64,000 nucleotides of DNA. Source: Diplodia intermedia. Lineage: Eukaryota; Ascomycota; Dothideomycetes; Botryosphaeriales; Botryosphaeriaceae. Positions 1 through 12,672 of the stretch are shown here, in pieces. The stretch lies in contig JAKEKT010000023.1 of assembly GCA_021495925.1 (NCBI GenBank), positions 186,001 to 250,000 on the forward strand, read 5' to 3'. Every line of letters starts with the position of its first letter. Positions within the stretch are counted from its first letter, which is position 1. The notes under the pieces were generated by a model, which was given only the letters and a program-made list of their open reading frames with translations, made no database searches and had not been told where the DNA came from. Position numbers and translations under genes: made by a program.

Positions 1-3000
1 GCCGGCGCCGTGTGGCGTTGGGGTCCAGGCACAAGCCGGAAGATTTTTGTGTCGCATATCGAGATACTATTTTCGGAAAAAAGCAGAGAAATTCTGGGGC
101 CGGCCAATGAGGGAGGATCGTGGCATGCAGGAAGAAAATTGTGATTGGCTTGCGTGCCGTGGCTGTTCCTTTGGTTTCCTTTTTCGCGTCTGCGGGGAGT
201 CGTGGTATGCCTAGACTCGAAGAGGTTAAACAGAAAGAACGACGAGATAAATGCGTACAGGCTGTGTTAAGCATGCGCAGAAGTAGGTTCAAGGCTGGAC
301 TATCGATTTTTATTCTCGCCTGAGGTACCTACCTACCTTCTCTGCTCGCGGAGGCCTCTCCGGGGGTTTCCACTACATGTGTACCGGATCACACCTGTCG
401 GAAACAGCGTGCCCGGAAACATGCTAGCATGCATCTCTTGTTCCTACTCAAACGAGCCGCGCGGTTAGTCCGGAGACATGCTGTTTCATCTAGTCATCCA
501 TCATGTCTTTAGATTCCGGCGGAAGTGCGGGAGAGCAGGGCGACCCGCAAAAAAGGTCAAGGAGGATCCCAACCCAGGGCTGTGGTAACTACACCTCGCC
601 TATTTCGTGCTACGCCCACGGTTTAATACTGCCCATGCTGTCAAGGCGCGGGTAAGCGAGCAATGCTAGTGCGTGTCGCCCCATTGCTTGGGCCACGATG
701 ACAGCGGCGTGGCGGTCCGATCATGGCGGGTGGCTTCGCCGTTTCCACGGGGATCGATGGAAGTAGGGCTCTTGAACTGATCGGCCTGTGTTAATTTTCT
801 GTTGCCCCTGCATTGAATCCAAGATGTGCCCTGCAGTCAGCACTGCTCCTCACCGCCACAGTAGACAAGCTCAGGCAATCATCATTGCAACGGAGATGGC
901 AGCACTTGGTAGGGCGTAGGGTTAAGCAACGGCTGAACGCGGACATGTAGTGAGAAACTACGACGGACATGACCGAATGATTGCCTCATTGATCAACGCC
1001 ACATTCCTTGTTAGTTCGTTGTCATGCCTCCCGACCCGACCGTGTAGGGCGTACGGCAAGTCCGAAGCACTGCAAGTTTCTTCCGCGTCCGAGAGCGGCC
1101 ATGGAAATAACCCACAAGGATATCCGGGGCCAAGCTGGGGGGCACGCCTTGGTGGAGCACAGTCACACGCTTGTTGAGCCAGCCACATGGACCCGACTGA
1201 ACAACTAGCTCCCGTGATCTGCGTCGGGCGTCCGGATTGCAGGCGCATGGCTGACTGAGAGCTGCAGTGAAACATTGGCTTTCTCCGTTGCCGCCGCTGG
1301 CCCGCTTGCCGGACGGTGCGCAGGTGCATCTCAAGGCGGCGGCGGAGGAAGGGCATCCAGGGACTCCGCCGAACGGATTGCTTGCCTGGTTGCTTAGTGT
1401 GGGGCCGGTACTTTCCACTCCCATTCAGCTGGCAGGACAATGCGGGTGGGTATCACCGTGCTCGACGCATGGCCGTGCATGCCACTGTCAGCTGCCAGAG
1501 CGGCCGTCCCGTTTGCGCGGACGAGCACGCGCGAGCTGCAGGAGCGTTGTACCAGCTGGCCGGGGCAAAGAGCCAGAGAAAGGCTCAGGTAGCACGGGAA
1601 AACAGGCGAGATTCCAGAATGCTGTGCCAGCGGCTGAGAAAGGAATGGACCGGGCTGTTCTGTGCGCTCCAAAGCGCGGCAGATGCAGGAGAGCAGCTGC
1701 AGATGACGCCGGCGGGTTGCACGTATCGCGGCGCCAGGTGACGAGCGTGGTTACGTCGAGAGAGCTTAGCCGAGCTACGTAATCCGGTTGGTGGTCGCGG
1801 AGCGGGAGTGCCTGAAGCTAAAAAGGTGCGTAGGGATGACGAAATGGGACTGTGCGAGCAGAGAAAGGAGTGCACGAGTGGCAAGGAAAAATGACCGGCC
1901 GCTATAGCGCAGCGATCCTTAGTCAATGCAGAGCAGCACTTGACGAGTGCCAAGACGTGCGTTTGGGGAAGTTTACGGACGAAACGGGGGAGCGCAAAAA
2001 TAGAAACCGTCGCACAACTGACCCAAGCCATGTCTTCGGTGAGCCCCAGAGAACGAAATGTCACCCAGCCTCGTGTGCGGCCGGATGCGGGTTAAGGCTC
2101 ACTGTCAGGGTCCAGTAGCCTCAATCTATCCGAGCTCGCACTTGTTTTCTCCTGCGCCGGCGCCGCTGCACCCAACACGGTCCACCGGCCATGGCATCTG
2201 AGGCAGTCGTGTAGGTAAGCCCTATGGCGATGCGTGTGCGGAGCGGCCTCTGCGCGCGGGTGGCGTGCAAAAGTCGCGATGCTTTGACATTTCAAGGGTC
2301 CTGTTGCAAATTTGGCGCGCCGCCACCACCATCGGCGGGGTCCTGCAATGCGGCTGGGAGGGGCGCGCTTGTCGCGTTCGACGCGTAGAGGTGGGGTGCT
2401 GGCAGACGGCCGCGGGCGAGTTTGAGCAGACGAGGGGTGTGGAGGGCGTCCGATCTTGCATGAGGCGTGCAGCAATGCATGTCGCGATCGCCGCGGTGGA
2501 GGATGGCTAGCCGGGAGGCCTGGGAGGCTAGCAGCAGCGTCTGCAGCACGCCGGCTTAGTGCGCGAAGTCGCGATAGCTTTGCAGGCTCGGATTAGGCAA
2601 AGCCCAGATGTTGAGGTTTAGGAGCCGGCAGGGTGGGGCCTGCCTCGCTTGCTCGGCAGACGCGCGCGGCGGGCTAGTTATCCATCCACAGTTCAGCTGG
2701 GCTGGGTGGGCTGCACTCGCTGGCGCGAGCGGGATTTTTCCACGGGCTGGGACCGACGCCGGCCATTGCTGCCGTGGCGTCGTGCTTCAGGCGGGGTGTG
2801 AGGGGAGAAGACGCTGCGAGCAGGTTTGCAGCTTCACAATCACCTTCAGCCGCCCGCTGTGCGGCACGCTGCAGAATTGCGGTATGCGGGGGCAGTCACA
2901 AGATGAGGCGGCAAAGTCTAATTGATAGAAGTCGGGCAGATCTTCCATGCAGCCGCTGGGCCGGGCAGGCAGAGATAACGAGGTCAGATAGAGCTTGATG

Positions 3001-4486
3001 TCCGAAACGGCCAAGCAACTTCGAGAAGCAAGGGCGGCGGGCGGGCAAGCTCTAGTCGCAGTCGCAGGTGGGGGGCTCCAACTGCTGCGAAGGAGCAGAT
3101 CCAAGAGTACGCGTCGAGTGGACCGCTTCCGGCCTGGGAACACCTCCAATACTAATGCGCTGCACCCTGGTCGCGCGCGGAGCAGGGCCACCGCATAAGT
3201 CGACTGGGACGTCCATTAATGCCATGGGCCAAAACCTGGAGCAGCGAGGGAGGAGCAAGCGCGTTGCGAGCTTGCGCCTTGGACGGCATCCCTGCCCGCC
3301 AGCACGCGTCGGCAAGCTCCCGAGGCATGTTGCGGAGAGCGCATGGGCGCGTTTCTGGTGTTGAGGCCCACCGGCATCTTGCGAGCACCGTGGTGTGGAG
3401 CCATCCATGGAAGACGGTGGGGCTCCAGATCGGCCGATGAAGACGCCCAAACCATCAACAAATCGCCGTCGCCTCCCGGGGCCGTCGACGAGCAAACGGC
3501 GCGCAGCCTGGAGCTCTGGGACGCTCACGGCCACTGACGGCCGCGTCGTCATTTTTGTGGAACCGGCGTGGTTTCAGCTTGTGGGGAGCGCGGTGCTGCA
3601 GCAAAAGGCGGGCGGCGCAACAACCGTGGCACCGTGGTAGTGGCAGTGGCCGTGGCAGCAGGCGCGCAGGGCATGGCAGCGGGAGGGCAGCCTGCTGGCG
3701 GGCAGCGGTACGGGGCAGCTCCAAGCAGCTGTTCTCCCGGGCGGCCTGCAGGCCTGCCTGCGAAGATCGCGCTCCTCCCTCAGCTGATCCGATGCGGGCT
3801 GCAGGTAGGCGAGCCAGGAAGACCCAGCAGCCGCCCGGCCGTCGTGAAGGTTCCATTTCTTGCTGCGGAACAACGCGCTCAACCTACAGCGGCATCAACC
3901 AGGCTGGGCGTGCACGGATCCCGCCCGACGCAGGCGCTAGGACGCTGACCTCCCTGTATGTCGTAGCGTGCTCGTGAGGCGGCGTGGGCGGCTGACATTC
4001 TTGCTGCGACCGTTCTTCCGATACCACTCGTCGATGGTACGACAGGCGCTACTGCTGTCCAAGCCGGGCCCGCGATATAAGCGAAAGCTATATACAACCG
4101 CGCCGCCCTCCGGCCTCGTCTGCCACCTGAGCTGCCAGCTGCCAACTGACAACAATCCGCCTCTCCAGGGCGCAGCCACCCTGAACCGCCAGCACGCACC
4201 GCTCCGGCCGCGCCGCCCCCGAGCGCCCGATCCACACCCAATCTCCCGACTAGTGAACAACGAAGCGAACGCGAGCAGCCGCCCGGAGCCCGCGACCTCT
4301 TTGCCTCAGCCTCACAATCTCCTCGAAACGGACCGTCCGCTGTCCCCATCGCCGTTTCGCCTAGCCCGTTCCACCACCCGTGCAGCGCCCGTGATACTAA
4401 GAGACGCGCGCGACCGCGTCAATCTCGCTGTGCTGTCCCATCCCTGCCCTCTTTTCTTTGTCCGCCCGCCGCGCCGTTGATCTACC
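1..4486. other. Long stretch without a recognisable gene; upstream region of the next gene
   Basis: I see no open frame here with a recognisable domain, membrane segment pattern or convincing exon series. The frames that exist are short, overlap on both strands and look like chance frames of GC-rich DNA. The last 500 bases become pyrimidine-rich, as fungal leaders do, and contain two TATA-like sequences. An untranslated RNA or an extended promoter is possible but nothing in the sequence shows it. Confidence 0.5.
4074..4095 (+). promoter_or_regulatory. TATA-like pair upstream of the Ser-rich protein
   Basis: Two TATA-like motifs, gatataa and tatatac, lie about 400 bases before the start codon at 4487. 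The sequence between them and the ATG is rich in C and T, typical of a fungal 5' leader. Assignment to that gene is inference from position. Confidence 0.4.
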
Positions 4487-5605
4487 ATGTCCGCCATGGT
4501 GGACTCTTACGCACCGCCGGCCGTCCGCTTGCCACACAGGAAGCCTGTGCCTCCGACCGGCCTGCAACCCTTGACTCAGATCGTCCCCAATGAGCAGCGC
4601 GGTGCACACACCCGCACTCGCACCTCTTCAAGCTCCGTTTTCCCGTCGATGCCGCAGCAGCCTGGCTCCAACTTCATCTACAACCCTCCTCAGTACCAGC
4701 CCGCCATGACCCAGTACAGCAACACCAACCAGACCCGCCGCACTCTCTCCAATGCCACCACCTCCACCTCCTCGACCAGCACTAGCGCCGGCGCTGGCAA
4801 TGCCCGCCGCAACTCTGACCTCCGCCGCTCGTCTTCTGGCCGCTCGACTGCCAGCCAAACGTCGTCCAGTTATGTCGCTCTGATGCGTCGGCAGAAGGCG
4901 ACGGTCTGGTGCGACCGCTCGCAGTTCGAAGACCCGCGGCTGATGGCCCAGCAGCGCGCAGCCAAGATGCGTGCTGCCATGGAAGTCGTCGGTGGCCACC
5001 AGAACAGCAGGACCTCGACCTCGTCTTCCGGTGTCGCCGCCGGTGTCCGCTCGAAGATTAGGCACCACGGTGCACCCAAGGCATCTCTCTACGCCCCCGC
5101 ATCCGGCAACGGCGTTCCCATGCGTTTGAGCGCCAGCGAAGTCGACGAGGGCGACAGCGACAACGATAGCAACGGCGTCAACAATATCCAAAACCGTAGC
5201 GGCAGCGGGCGCAGTTCCCTTGGCTCGGGGCGTAGGGTATACTCTTATGTCGGTCCTTCGGGCGCTCGAAATAGCACGAGCAGTACACCGCCCAGTGGTC
5301 AGGGCAACAGCCCGACAGACATGGTGCCAGGAGAGACGCCGGTGCAGGGAGAGTTCGCGAGGAGGAGGAGTGAATACTTCCCCCAACGACAGAATACCGG
5401 CCTTTCCGGCGGCAGCGGGAGTTCCGGAGAACGCGAGAACAGTTTCGGAGGATTGGGGCAGATGCCGCAACACGAGCCGCAGGCGGCACAGACGCACAAG
5501 ACGTCAGATGATTTGAGGCGAAGAGGAAGTGTCGACGACAGGACGATGACGATGAGCGGAGCCGTGAGGCTGTTCGTCGCCAACCCTGACGACGACAGCG
5601 ATTGA
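4487..5605 (+). CDS. Ser-rich conserved fungal protein of unknown function
   Basis: Intronless frame of 372 residues starting at an ATG in good context (taccATGTCC). The protein is mostly low complexity: Ser/Thr/Gly-rich and probably disordered. One compact, highly charged and aromatic island stands out at about residues 127-168, beginning with SSYVALMRRQKATVWCDR and continuing through an Arg/Ala/Met-rich helix. I believe this island recurs in uncharacterised Pezizomycotina proteins, but I cannot name a family. The C-terminus ends in an acidic Asp-rich motif, and an RRRGS-type sequence near residue 345 could be a kinase or 14-3-3 site (inference). There is no signal peptide or membrane segment. 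Codon use and lack of in-frame stops support coding. Confidence 0.75.
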   Translation: MSAMVDSYAPPAVRLPHRKPVPPTGLQPLTQIVPNEQRGAHTRTRTSSSSVFPSMPQQPGSNFIYNPPQYQPAMTQYSNTNQTRRTLSNATTSTSSTSTSAGAGNARRNSDLRRSSSGRSTASQTSSSYVALMRRQKATVWCDRSQFEDPRLMAQQRAAKMRAAMEVVGGHQNSRTSTSSSGVAAGVRSKIRHHGAPKASLYAPASGNGVPMRLSASEVDEGDSDNDSNGVNNIQNRSGSGRSSLGSGRRVYSYVGPSGARNSTSSTPPSGQGNSPTDMVPGETPVQGEFARRRSEYFPQRQNTGLSGGSGSSGERENSFGGLGQMPQHEPQAAQTHKTSDDLRRRGSVDDRTMTMSGAVRLFVANPDDDSD

Positions 5606-8600
5606 GCGACCTTACCAAAAGCATTATACCCATTTCACCACACACGGGGCCAAGAGTTATAGATCCGAGACGAGAGCAATGAGGGCTTTTCCTGCTTTTT
5701 CCTATACCATTTCCGCGGACTCTTTTACGAGCTGCAGTCAAAACTTCGAAGCGTCTTTTCCTTGATTATATCCATCGCTTGGCAGCATCTTTTCCTTGCA
5801 TCGGCGTTCGTCACTGGTCACCATTGGGCTCTCTCAATTGCTGCTCTTGGGTACTCGCAATGGCGTTCACTTGTCATTTAGTCTTTCCGGCGGCCAATTT
5901 GTTTTATCTGTCCAACTCTGGTTCCTCGTAATCTCCTAGCACACTTCTCGGTCTTTTCCCGTCTTCTCGTCTGTTTGCAGCGAACCGTTCTTTGTATCCA
6001 CTTCATGTCTCATTGTCATTTTGTCCGGAACTGGGAAAAGGAATGCCCGGGGACATCTTAAGCACTCTGACAGGAGCAGAGCATCGTCCCGTGTGGTGGT
6101 GGTGCTGTACGCTATGTTTCTTTCGTTGTTTTGAATTGCTATGTCGTCACACATCAGCGTACCTTTCGTCAGTTGTACATGAGGAGATACACCAACCCGT
6201 CGTTAGAGTAATCTCGAGCAATCGTTACCGCGTCACCAACGCTTTGCTAGCTTGCCAGGAAATGCCGGATTTACCTATGATGTAATGCGCATCTTATGAC
6301 GAAGTTCGATTTCCCCTGTTCCAGTCGATTGAATGTCCCAATAACGACGGCGTGCCTCCTTCCTTCCTCGGTACTTGAAGCTCGTCTACACTATAGTACC
6401 TTGCTGCAAACGCGGGAAGCCAGGTCGCACGGCATCCCCGTCACCCCAACCAAGGCATACAACGTCGTTCAACAGCCGTCGACATCTCAGATCTCCCGGC
6501 CGCCACCTTCGTCAAGCGTCGAATTAGTTTCCCGACGAGGCGGCGAAGGCGCGCAGCACGGTTTCACGCCCCGGAAGATGCACCTCCATGCTCGTACCGG
6601 CCCTCGGGTGGTTGGACCGTCTTCGATGAGCGTTTTCGGGCAGGTCGTACGAGTTTCGCGCGGTCCTCTGCTAATCATCTCTCGCGTCTTCGGACCCAAG
6701 AGCTAGGATCGACCCCCTGCTCAGCCACGCCGCACAGCACAAGTGCACGCGCGCGGACGTCTTGCGTGCATTGGTCAAGCAGACACCGGGGCGGCGAAGG
6801 GGATGCCTGCCTGGATGCCAGCGACAAGAACAGAGAAGAACGCGAGGGCATCCCCACCTTCCCTAAGCAGGCCAAGTGGGCGCACGCGGCCGCGGAAAGG
6901 CCCTGTGGTTGGTTTAAACCAACGGAGCTGCCCCTCCTCAGCATAAATTTTCTGCCCTCTGCCTCAACGTGTCGACCCGGGCTCGCTTGTTGGTCGACGG
7001 TCGCTGCTCCTTGCGGCGCACACCACTTGCATGGCGAGGCGCCGGTGGTGACCCTTGCTTGGGAACCCCCAGGGCTTAACCTCCATGTCTTAAGGTTTTT
7101 CCCACCCGCGCGAGCAGCAAGGGGGGTTGGGAGAACGAGGTGATGATGATTCGCAGGGTGCGCGGCTCCTCGGAATCATCAGCGAGAGTGTGAGGGGCGG
7201 AAGCTCGGAGCGGGCCCGGCACGGCTGCGGCGAATAGCATTCGGCGGTGGCAACGGCAACTGGACCATCCTTCGCCATCTCAGAATCTCATCACCCACGG
7301 CGGAAAAAGCGCCCTTCGGATCGGTCATTTCCATGCTCTCGTTCTATCTCTTACTCCAGCACCATTGCGGGGCAGCTCATGAAGATCATGCGCCGACTCG
7401 GTTTCTCCGTTATCGCAGGGCGCGCATTGCTATTAATTGCGCGGGCAGGGCCGCCGACCCCGCCAATTGGGCGATTCGGCGATTGTCGTCCATCGTGGTA
7501 ATTTACGAAGAACCACGGTGGCAGGGCCACCAATTACACACGGGCCTTCCCCTCCTCGTCGTCGCGAGTGCTTCGAAAAATAGCAGGCGATCGGCACGAG
7601 GTTTAGGCCACGGGCGGCCGAGCAGATGACGTCGCCAGCCTGCCGTGCTACGGAATCCATAGCCTGGTCTTTATTTTAATTGTCCGTTAGGTCGGTCGCT
7701 GGCGCGGAGGGCGGCGAAACCGGGCACCTTGGCAGACGGCAGGATGGATTGCAATGGCGAAGAGGCGTGGTGTTTAGGAGCGGGCTTGGCCGACTAGCGG
7801 CCTTGGGGCTTGGGCGATGTCTTAGGGCTGATAGACCGGCGGCACTTGCTGTCGCCTGGCCGTGGACCCTTCTTTTCGTGCGAGGAGATCCTACTGCTAC
7901 TGCGGAAATGTGGGCCGTAGGGGGTGCATCGCATCGTATCCGCGATAGCTGATCCCACGAGGCCGGCAGACAGGTGTGCGAGGCCAGCGGGTGGTTTGGC
8001 GCGCTTCCAGCAGCAAACATAGTTGCGCTAACGCAGCCTAGCGTACGGGCAGCCTGCGCAAGCGCCGGTGACAGCCACATGAGCTAGCAAAAAGTACCAG
8101 AAGCAGCAGTAGACGACGTCGAAAACGTGCCGGCCGCCGCAGATCTCATAGGCGTCTTTGGACAGTCGCCCGTGCTTTTTTTTTCTTTCCTGCATCGTTG
8201 CTGCGGCGTGGCGGTTTGCTGCGTTCTTCGGGGCTCGGTCCTGCCGTGGTGTGGCCGCGCTGTCCCGAGCAACTGTTTTGCTACAGCCCACACATCCACT
8301 TTCCCCTCCGCTCCCTCGCCTACGCCCGTGGTAGGCCAAGCATGGGGGGCTGCCTCCACCGCCGTCCGCGCATGCAGCTTGCCTTGCTGCCCTCGTGTCG
8401 TGGCTGGTGCAAGACTTGCGTGACAGCGTGACATGGATGGACCCTACAATCCACTTTTCTTGGCCGCAGCAACGGAGACGGTACCGTAGCATTAGCATCA
8501 CAAGAGCAGCGTTGGCACTTGGCTTGCGAGCAAGCAGAGTGCTGGCGGCCAAGTACGGAGGTTTTCTGACTCGCATTGCGTATAGTGATTCGCTGCAGTG

Positions 8601-8892
8601 AGGGGTTCACGACTCGAGCGACTATCAATTAAGGCCCCGGCCCCTGCCAAGACTGCGGCTCATTCGATTGCGTCTGCCTCCCATGTCACTCGACCTGGGG
8701 AAAGCAGAAAGGCGGAGTCGCCGCGCAAACAAGCACAACGCACGCGCCAGAGCAGACGCAACCCTCTGACGAGTCAACAAAGGTCTCCGGAGCTTCCGCC
8801 CGCAGCCGCGCATCACCCCTCTCTTCGTCCTCTGTCTCAAAATTAGCTCCCAGGACCCGGCATCCCCGTGGGTGCCCGCGCGATAATCGGAC
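5606..8892. other. Intergenic stretch without recognisable gene
   Basis: About 3.3 kb between the Ser-rich protein and lanosterol synthase. Open frames up to about 180 codons exist on both strands, but none has a family motif, and they overlap as chance frames do. The first 300 bases look like a T-rich 3' untranslated region. The last 250 bases before 8893 are the likely promoter and leader of lanosterol synthase. Confidence 0.45.
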
Positions 8893-11323
8893 ATGGCCAG
8901 AACCACGCAGATCGGACGAGAACACGAAGCAGACGCGAAGCAACGCGGCGCCCCGGCTGCCAATGGCCCCGCAAACGGTACCGTGAGCTCGCCTGTCGAT
9001 CCCAGCGAGAAGACAGACTACACACGGTGGAGACTGCTGGACCAGAACGGTCGCCAGACGTGGCACTACCTGGAGTCGGACGAGGAGGTCGCAAGATGGC
9101 CGCAGACCACTGCGGATAAGTATTTTCTGGGCCTGGACACTGTAGGTCGCCCCCGGCATCGACTGCGTCCATGACGAGATGCTGGTGCCATTGAATGTGC
9201 GGGTCAGTCCATTGACGCTTTCTCATAGGGCCTCCCCGAGCTACCTCCCGCAAAGACGCCCGTGCAGGCCGTCAACAATGGCCTGTCGTTCTTCTCGCAG
9301 CTCCAGCTGCCCTCCGGCCAGTGGGCCTGCGAATATGGCGGTCCGATGTTCTTGCTGCCCGGTCTGGTGATAACGTGGTACGTCACCAACACCCCGATCC
9401 CGGACGCCTACAAGACGGAAATCAAGAATTACCTCTTCTCGCGACAACACCCCGAGGATGGTGGTTGGGGACTGCATATTGAGGGCCAGAGCTCCGTGTT
9501 CGGCACGGCATGCAATTACACCGTGCTGCGGCTGCTTGGTGCCGATGCGGAGGACCCCAGGGTGGTGAGGGCTAGAGCATGCTTGCACAGGATGGGCGGT
9601 GCCGTCAATGGCCCGCACTGGGCAAAATTCTGGCTCAGCGTTTTAGGTGTCACATCGTGGGACATTGTCAACCCCGTGCCGCCCGAGCTGTGGCTACTTC
9701 CCGACTGGGTCCCAATCGCACCTTGGCGTTGGTGGATCCATATGCGTATGGTTTATCTGCCCATGGGGTACATTTGGTCCAAGAAGTGGTCTTATCAGCC
9801 TGATAAGTTGGTGCTTGCGCTGCGCCAGGAGCTTTTCACCCAGCCTTGGGAAAGCATAGAGTGGGCCTCGCACAGAAATAGCATCTCGGTGCACGACAAC
9901 TACCACCCGAAGAGCTGGGTTTTGAACACAATCAATTGGGGCTTGGTCAACATCTACAACCCGTATTTGCGGGCAAATGCCTTGGCAAAGCGCGCCGAAG
10001 ATTGGGTGTGGAGGCTGGTGCAGTACGAAGACCACAACACTGGCTACAATGATCTTGCTCCTGTCAATGCCCCCATGAACCTTCTCTGCTGCTACATCCA
10101 GGAGGGACCGGACAGCTACTCGGTGCGAAAGCACCGTGAAAACGCTCTCATCTACTTCTGGGTGAAGAATGAAGGTATGCTCGCAAACGGTACTGATGGC
10201 GTGCAAATCTGGGACACATCCTTCCTTATACAAGCAGCATACGAGGCAGGCGTCTGTGAGGACCCTCGCTGGAGGCCAGTGCTCACCAAGGCTCTGAGTT
10301 TCCTCGACAAGCAGCAGATTCGCGAGGATATCCACGAGGCGGACAAGTGCTACAGACACAAGCGCAAGGGTGCGTGGGCTTTCAGTACGAAGGATCAGGG
10401 CTATCCCGTGTCCGATTGCACCGCCGAGGGCTTGAAGGCCGTGTTGCAGTTGCAGAGCATCCCCGACTACCCTCAGATGGTGTCGGAAGAGCGGCTCAAG
10501 GACTCGGTGGACTTGCTGCTCACCATGCAGAACCCGTCGGGTGGCTGCTCGTCCTACGAGCCGACGCGTGGGTCCGAGCTGATGGAGTACCTCAACGCCG
10601 CCGAGGTCTTCGACCGTATCATGGTCGAGTACGACTACCCAGAGTGTACGACGGCGGTCGTCACGGCGCTGTGCGCGGCGCGCGCACGCTGGCCCGACTA
10701 TCGCGCCGCAGAGATCGACGCCTTCGTCGACCGCGCTGCGACGTACATCCGACGCGCGCAGCGGGCCGACGGTAGCTGGTACGGCAGCTGGGGCATTTGC
10801 TTCACGTACGCGGCCATGTTTGCGCTCGAGTCGCTGCGCTGCGTGGGCGAGACGCACGCCACCTCTGAGCGCGTCCGGCGCGCGTGCGCGTTCTTCGTCG
10901 AGCGCCAGATGCCCGACGGCGGCTGGGGTGAGAGCTACCGTAGCTCCGAGGAGATGCGCTGGGTCAACCACGAGCAGAGCCAAGTCGTGCAGACGGCGTG
11001 GGTCGCCATAGCGCTCATGGAGGCCGAGTTCCCTGACAAGGATGTCATCACTCGCGCTGTCAGGCTGATCATGCAGAGGCAGCAGGCTAATGGCGAGTGG
11101 CTACAGGAGGCCATCGAGGGCGTGTTCAACAATAGCTGGTAAGTGCGATGCGATGAAACGTCTCTTGCGTATCTCCTTTTTCATCTTGCCTTCTTGTCTG
11201 GGGGCGAAGTGCTAACTTATTTTCTTCTGTAGCATGATTTCTTACCCAAACTATAAGTTCACCTTCACGATGAAGGCGCTGGGAATGTATGCGAAGAAGT
11301 ACGGTGACAAGGCTCTGTTGTAG
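8893..11323 (+). CDS. erg7: Lanosterol synthase (oxidosqualene cyclase)
   Basis: Cyclises 2,3-oxidosqualene to lanosterol, the first tetracyclic step of ergosterol synthesis, on ER and lipid droplet membranes. The model has three exons: 8893-9141, 9229-11138 and 11233-11323, giving 749 residues, close to the usual fungal length of 730-760. The catalytic acid motif DCTAE is intact at about residue 479. Several QW repeats are visible (for example [20 protein letters not shown]), and the C-terminus ends with the typical [10 protein letters not shown] segment encoded by the short last exon. Both introns have GT/AG borders, and the first is only 87 nt. The start ATG is followed by a poorly conserved N-terminal stretch. 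A related protostadienol-type cyclase cannot be excluded by eye, but no secondary-metabolite neighbours support that. Confidence 0.95.
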
Positions 11324-12599
11324 AGAGCGGCGCTAGGAGAAGCGTTGCATTGCATCATGGCAGCATCAAAGAATGTCGGCTTGGGAGGACAATAAACGGG
11401 TCGAGTCAGTTTACGATTGCACGGCAACGATGGCAGACGAAGGTACAGTGTACTATTATTCTTAGTCCTTGTAATGATGGCTTAGGTGTTCGGCCTTAAT
11501 GATAAGATTCCCTTCTATATGACGATGGTGTGTCAGTGCATTTACGGTCGGAAGACCTCGGTTCGCGAACAAATCAAAAGAAAAGAAAGAACAAGGAAAT
11601 CTCGAGAGCGAGGGCCACCGCTGCGAATCTTAGGCTTGCAGTAAGTGGGATCGTCAGATTTAAGTTGTATCCTGGTTGCTTTTTAGCTGACGTGCATTAG
11701 CTTCGCTGCATGGCTCCCACCTCATTTGAACCAGCACTCTACAACCGTTGCCCCTGAACATCGCATTTCCTCAATTAACCCTCATAGTTCCCCTGTCCCG
11801 TCATGGGAAGTCAACACCATCCGTGCAGTGTCCGCACCAACCACAGTCAGTGTCGCAAAGGCCGTAGTCAAGATTGTCCTCGTTGCCACAGCCGCAGCCG
11901 TAACCGAAGCCTCCAATCCCACCACCTATCCCAGTAGTGCAGCCATATCTCGAAAACGAACTTCTAGCGTTACCCCCACCGCGAGTGCGGCATTTCCTGG
12001 CACGCTGACTGCGGATCTCCGGCTTACCGCAGTTCTCTCTTTCCAAGTGGAGGCGAAAGAGGACGGCAAAGCGTTCGCTTCGGCTGTTTGGCTTGCAGAA
12101 GCGGGATGGGCGGTAGCAGCTGCCTGCCTCTGCCTCGAGTGCAGCCCACCCTGGTCAGTAGCTGATTGATCTGTACGCTTTGGAGATTGTTGTTGGTGAT
12201 CGCGCAGCACATTCGTGTCCTTCGACGTCTTCCCGCATCTGCACCGTACGCGCTTGGACGAGCTATGTCCTTCTCTTTTTCGTCCGCGCGTCGTTCACAA
12301 CAGCCTCGACATGTCCGGTCCTCTGACCTCGTGATTGACCCAAAGTCTCCTTCGGCCGGTCTCTGTTCCCCCTTCTCCTCTCCATCCCTTCGAGAACGGA
12401 GAGCCTTCCCGATTCGAGATGGAAAGGGCAGGAGAAGAAGTCGTTGCCGCTACGGCATACCTAGCATCCGCGGAGCCTAACCTCCCGCGCGGCACAGAGC
12501 GGGGCACGAGACACAGACCATCCATCGCCCTGGGGCTAGGCAACAGCGAAAACTTTTCTGCTTCTGCGGAGAAAACAAAGCAAGCATGCGACTGACCTT
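11324..12599. other. Intergenic region between lanosterol synthase and the F-box gene
   Basis: No convincing gene. The first 200 bases look like a 3' untranslated region. A frame on the minus strand (about 11801-12046) encodes a Gly/Cys-rich peptide but has no ATG of its own; it is listed under findings. The last 300 bases are the probable promoter of the F-box gene. Confidence 0.4.
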
Positions 12600-12672
12600 A
12601 TGTGTGACCTCGAGGCTGTTCGTGGAACCATGGCACACGAAAACCTTCGTGCTCGCACATGCAGGAGCCTAG
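12586..12672 (+). other. Upstream open reading frame overlapping the F-box gene start
   Basis: An ATG at 12586 opens a 28-codon frame that ends at 12672, in a different frame from the F-box protein and overlapping both candidate main starts (12600 and 12630). If the transcript begins upstream, ribosomes would meet this ATG first. Whether it is translated is unknown. Confidence 0.35.

Noticed and set aside
9694..10983. 429-codon open frame on the minus strand inside lanosterol synthase
   Set aside because: It lies fully opposite a conserved enzyme gene with GC-rich third positions, which often leaves the antisense frame open. Its product is Arg/Val/Leu-rich without any motif.
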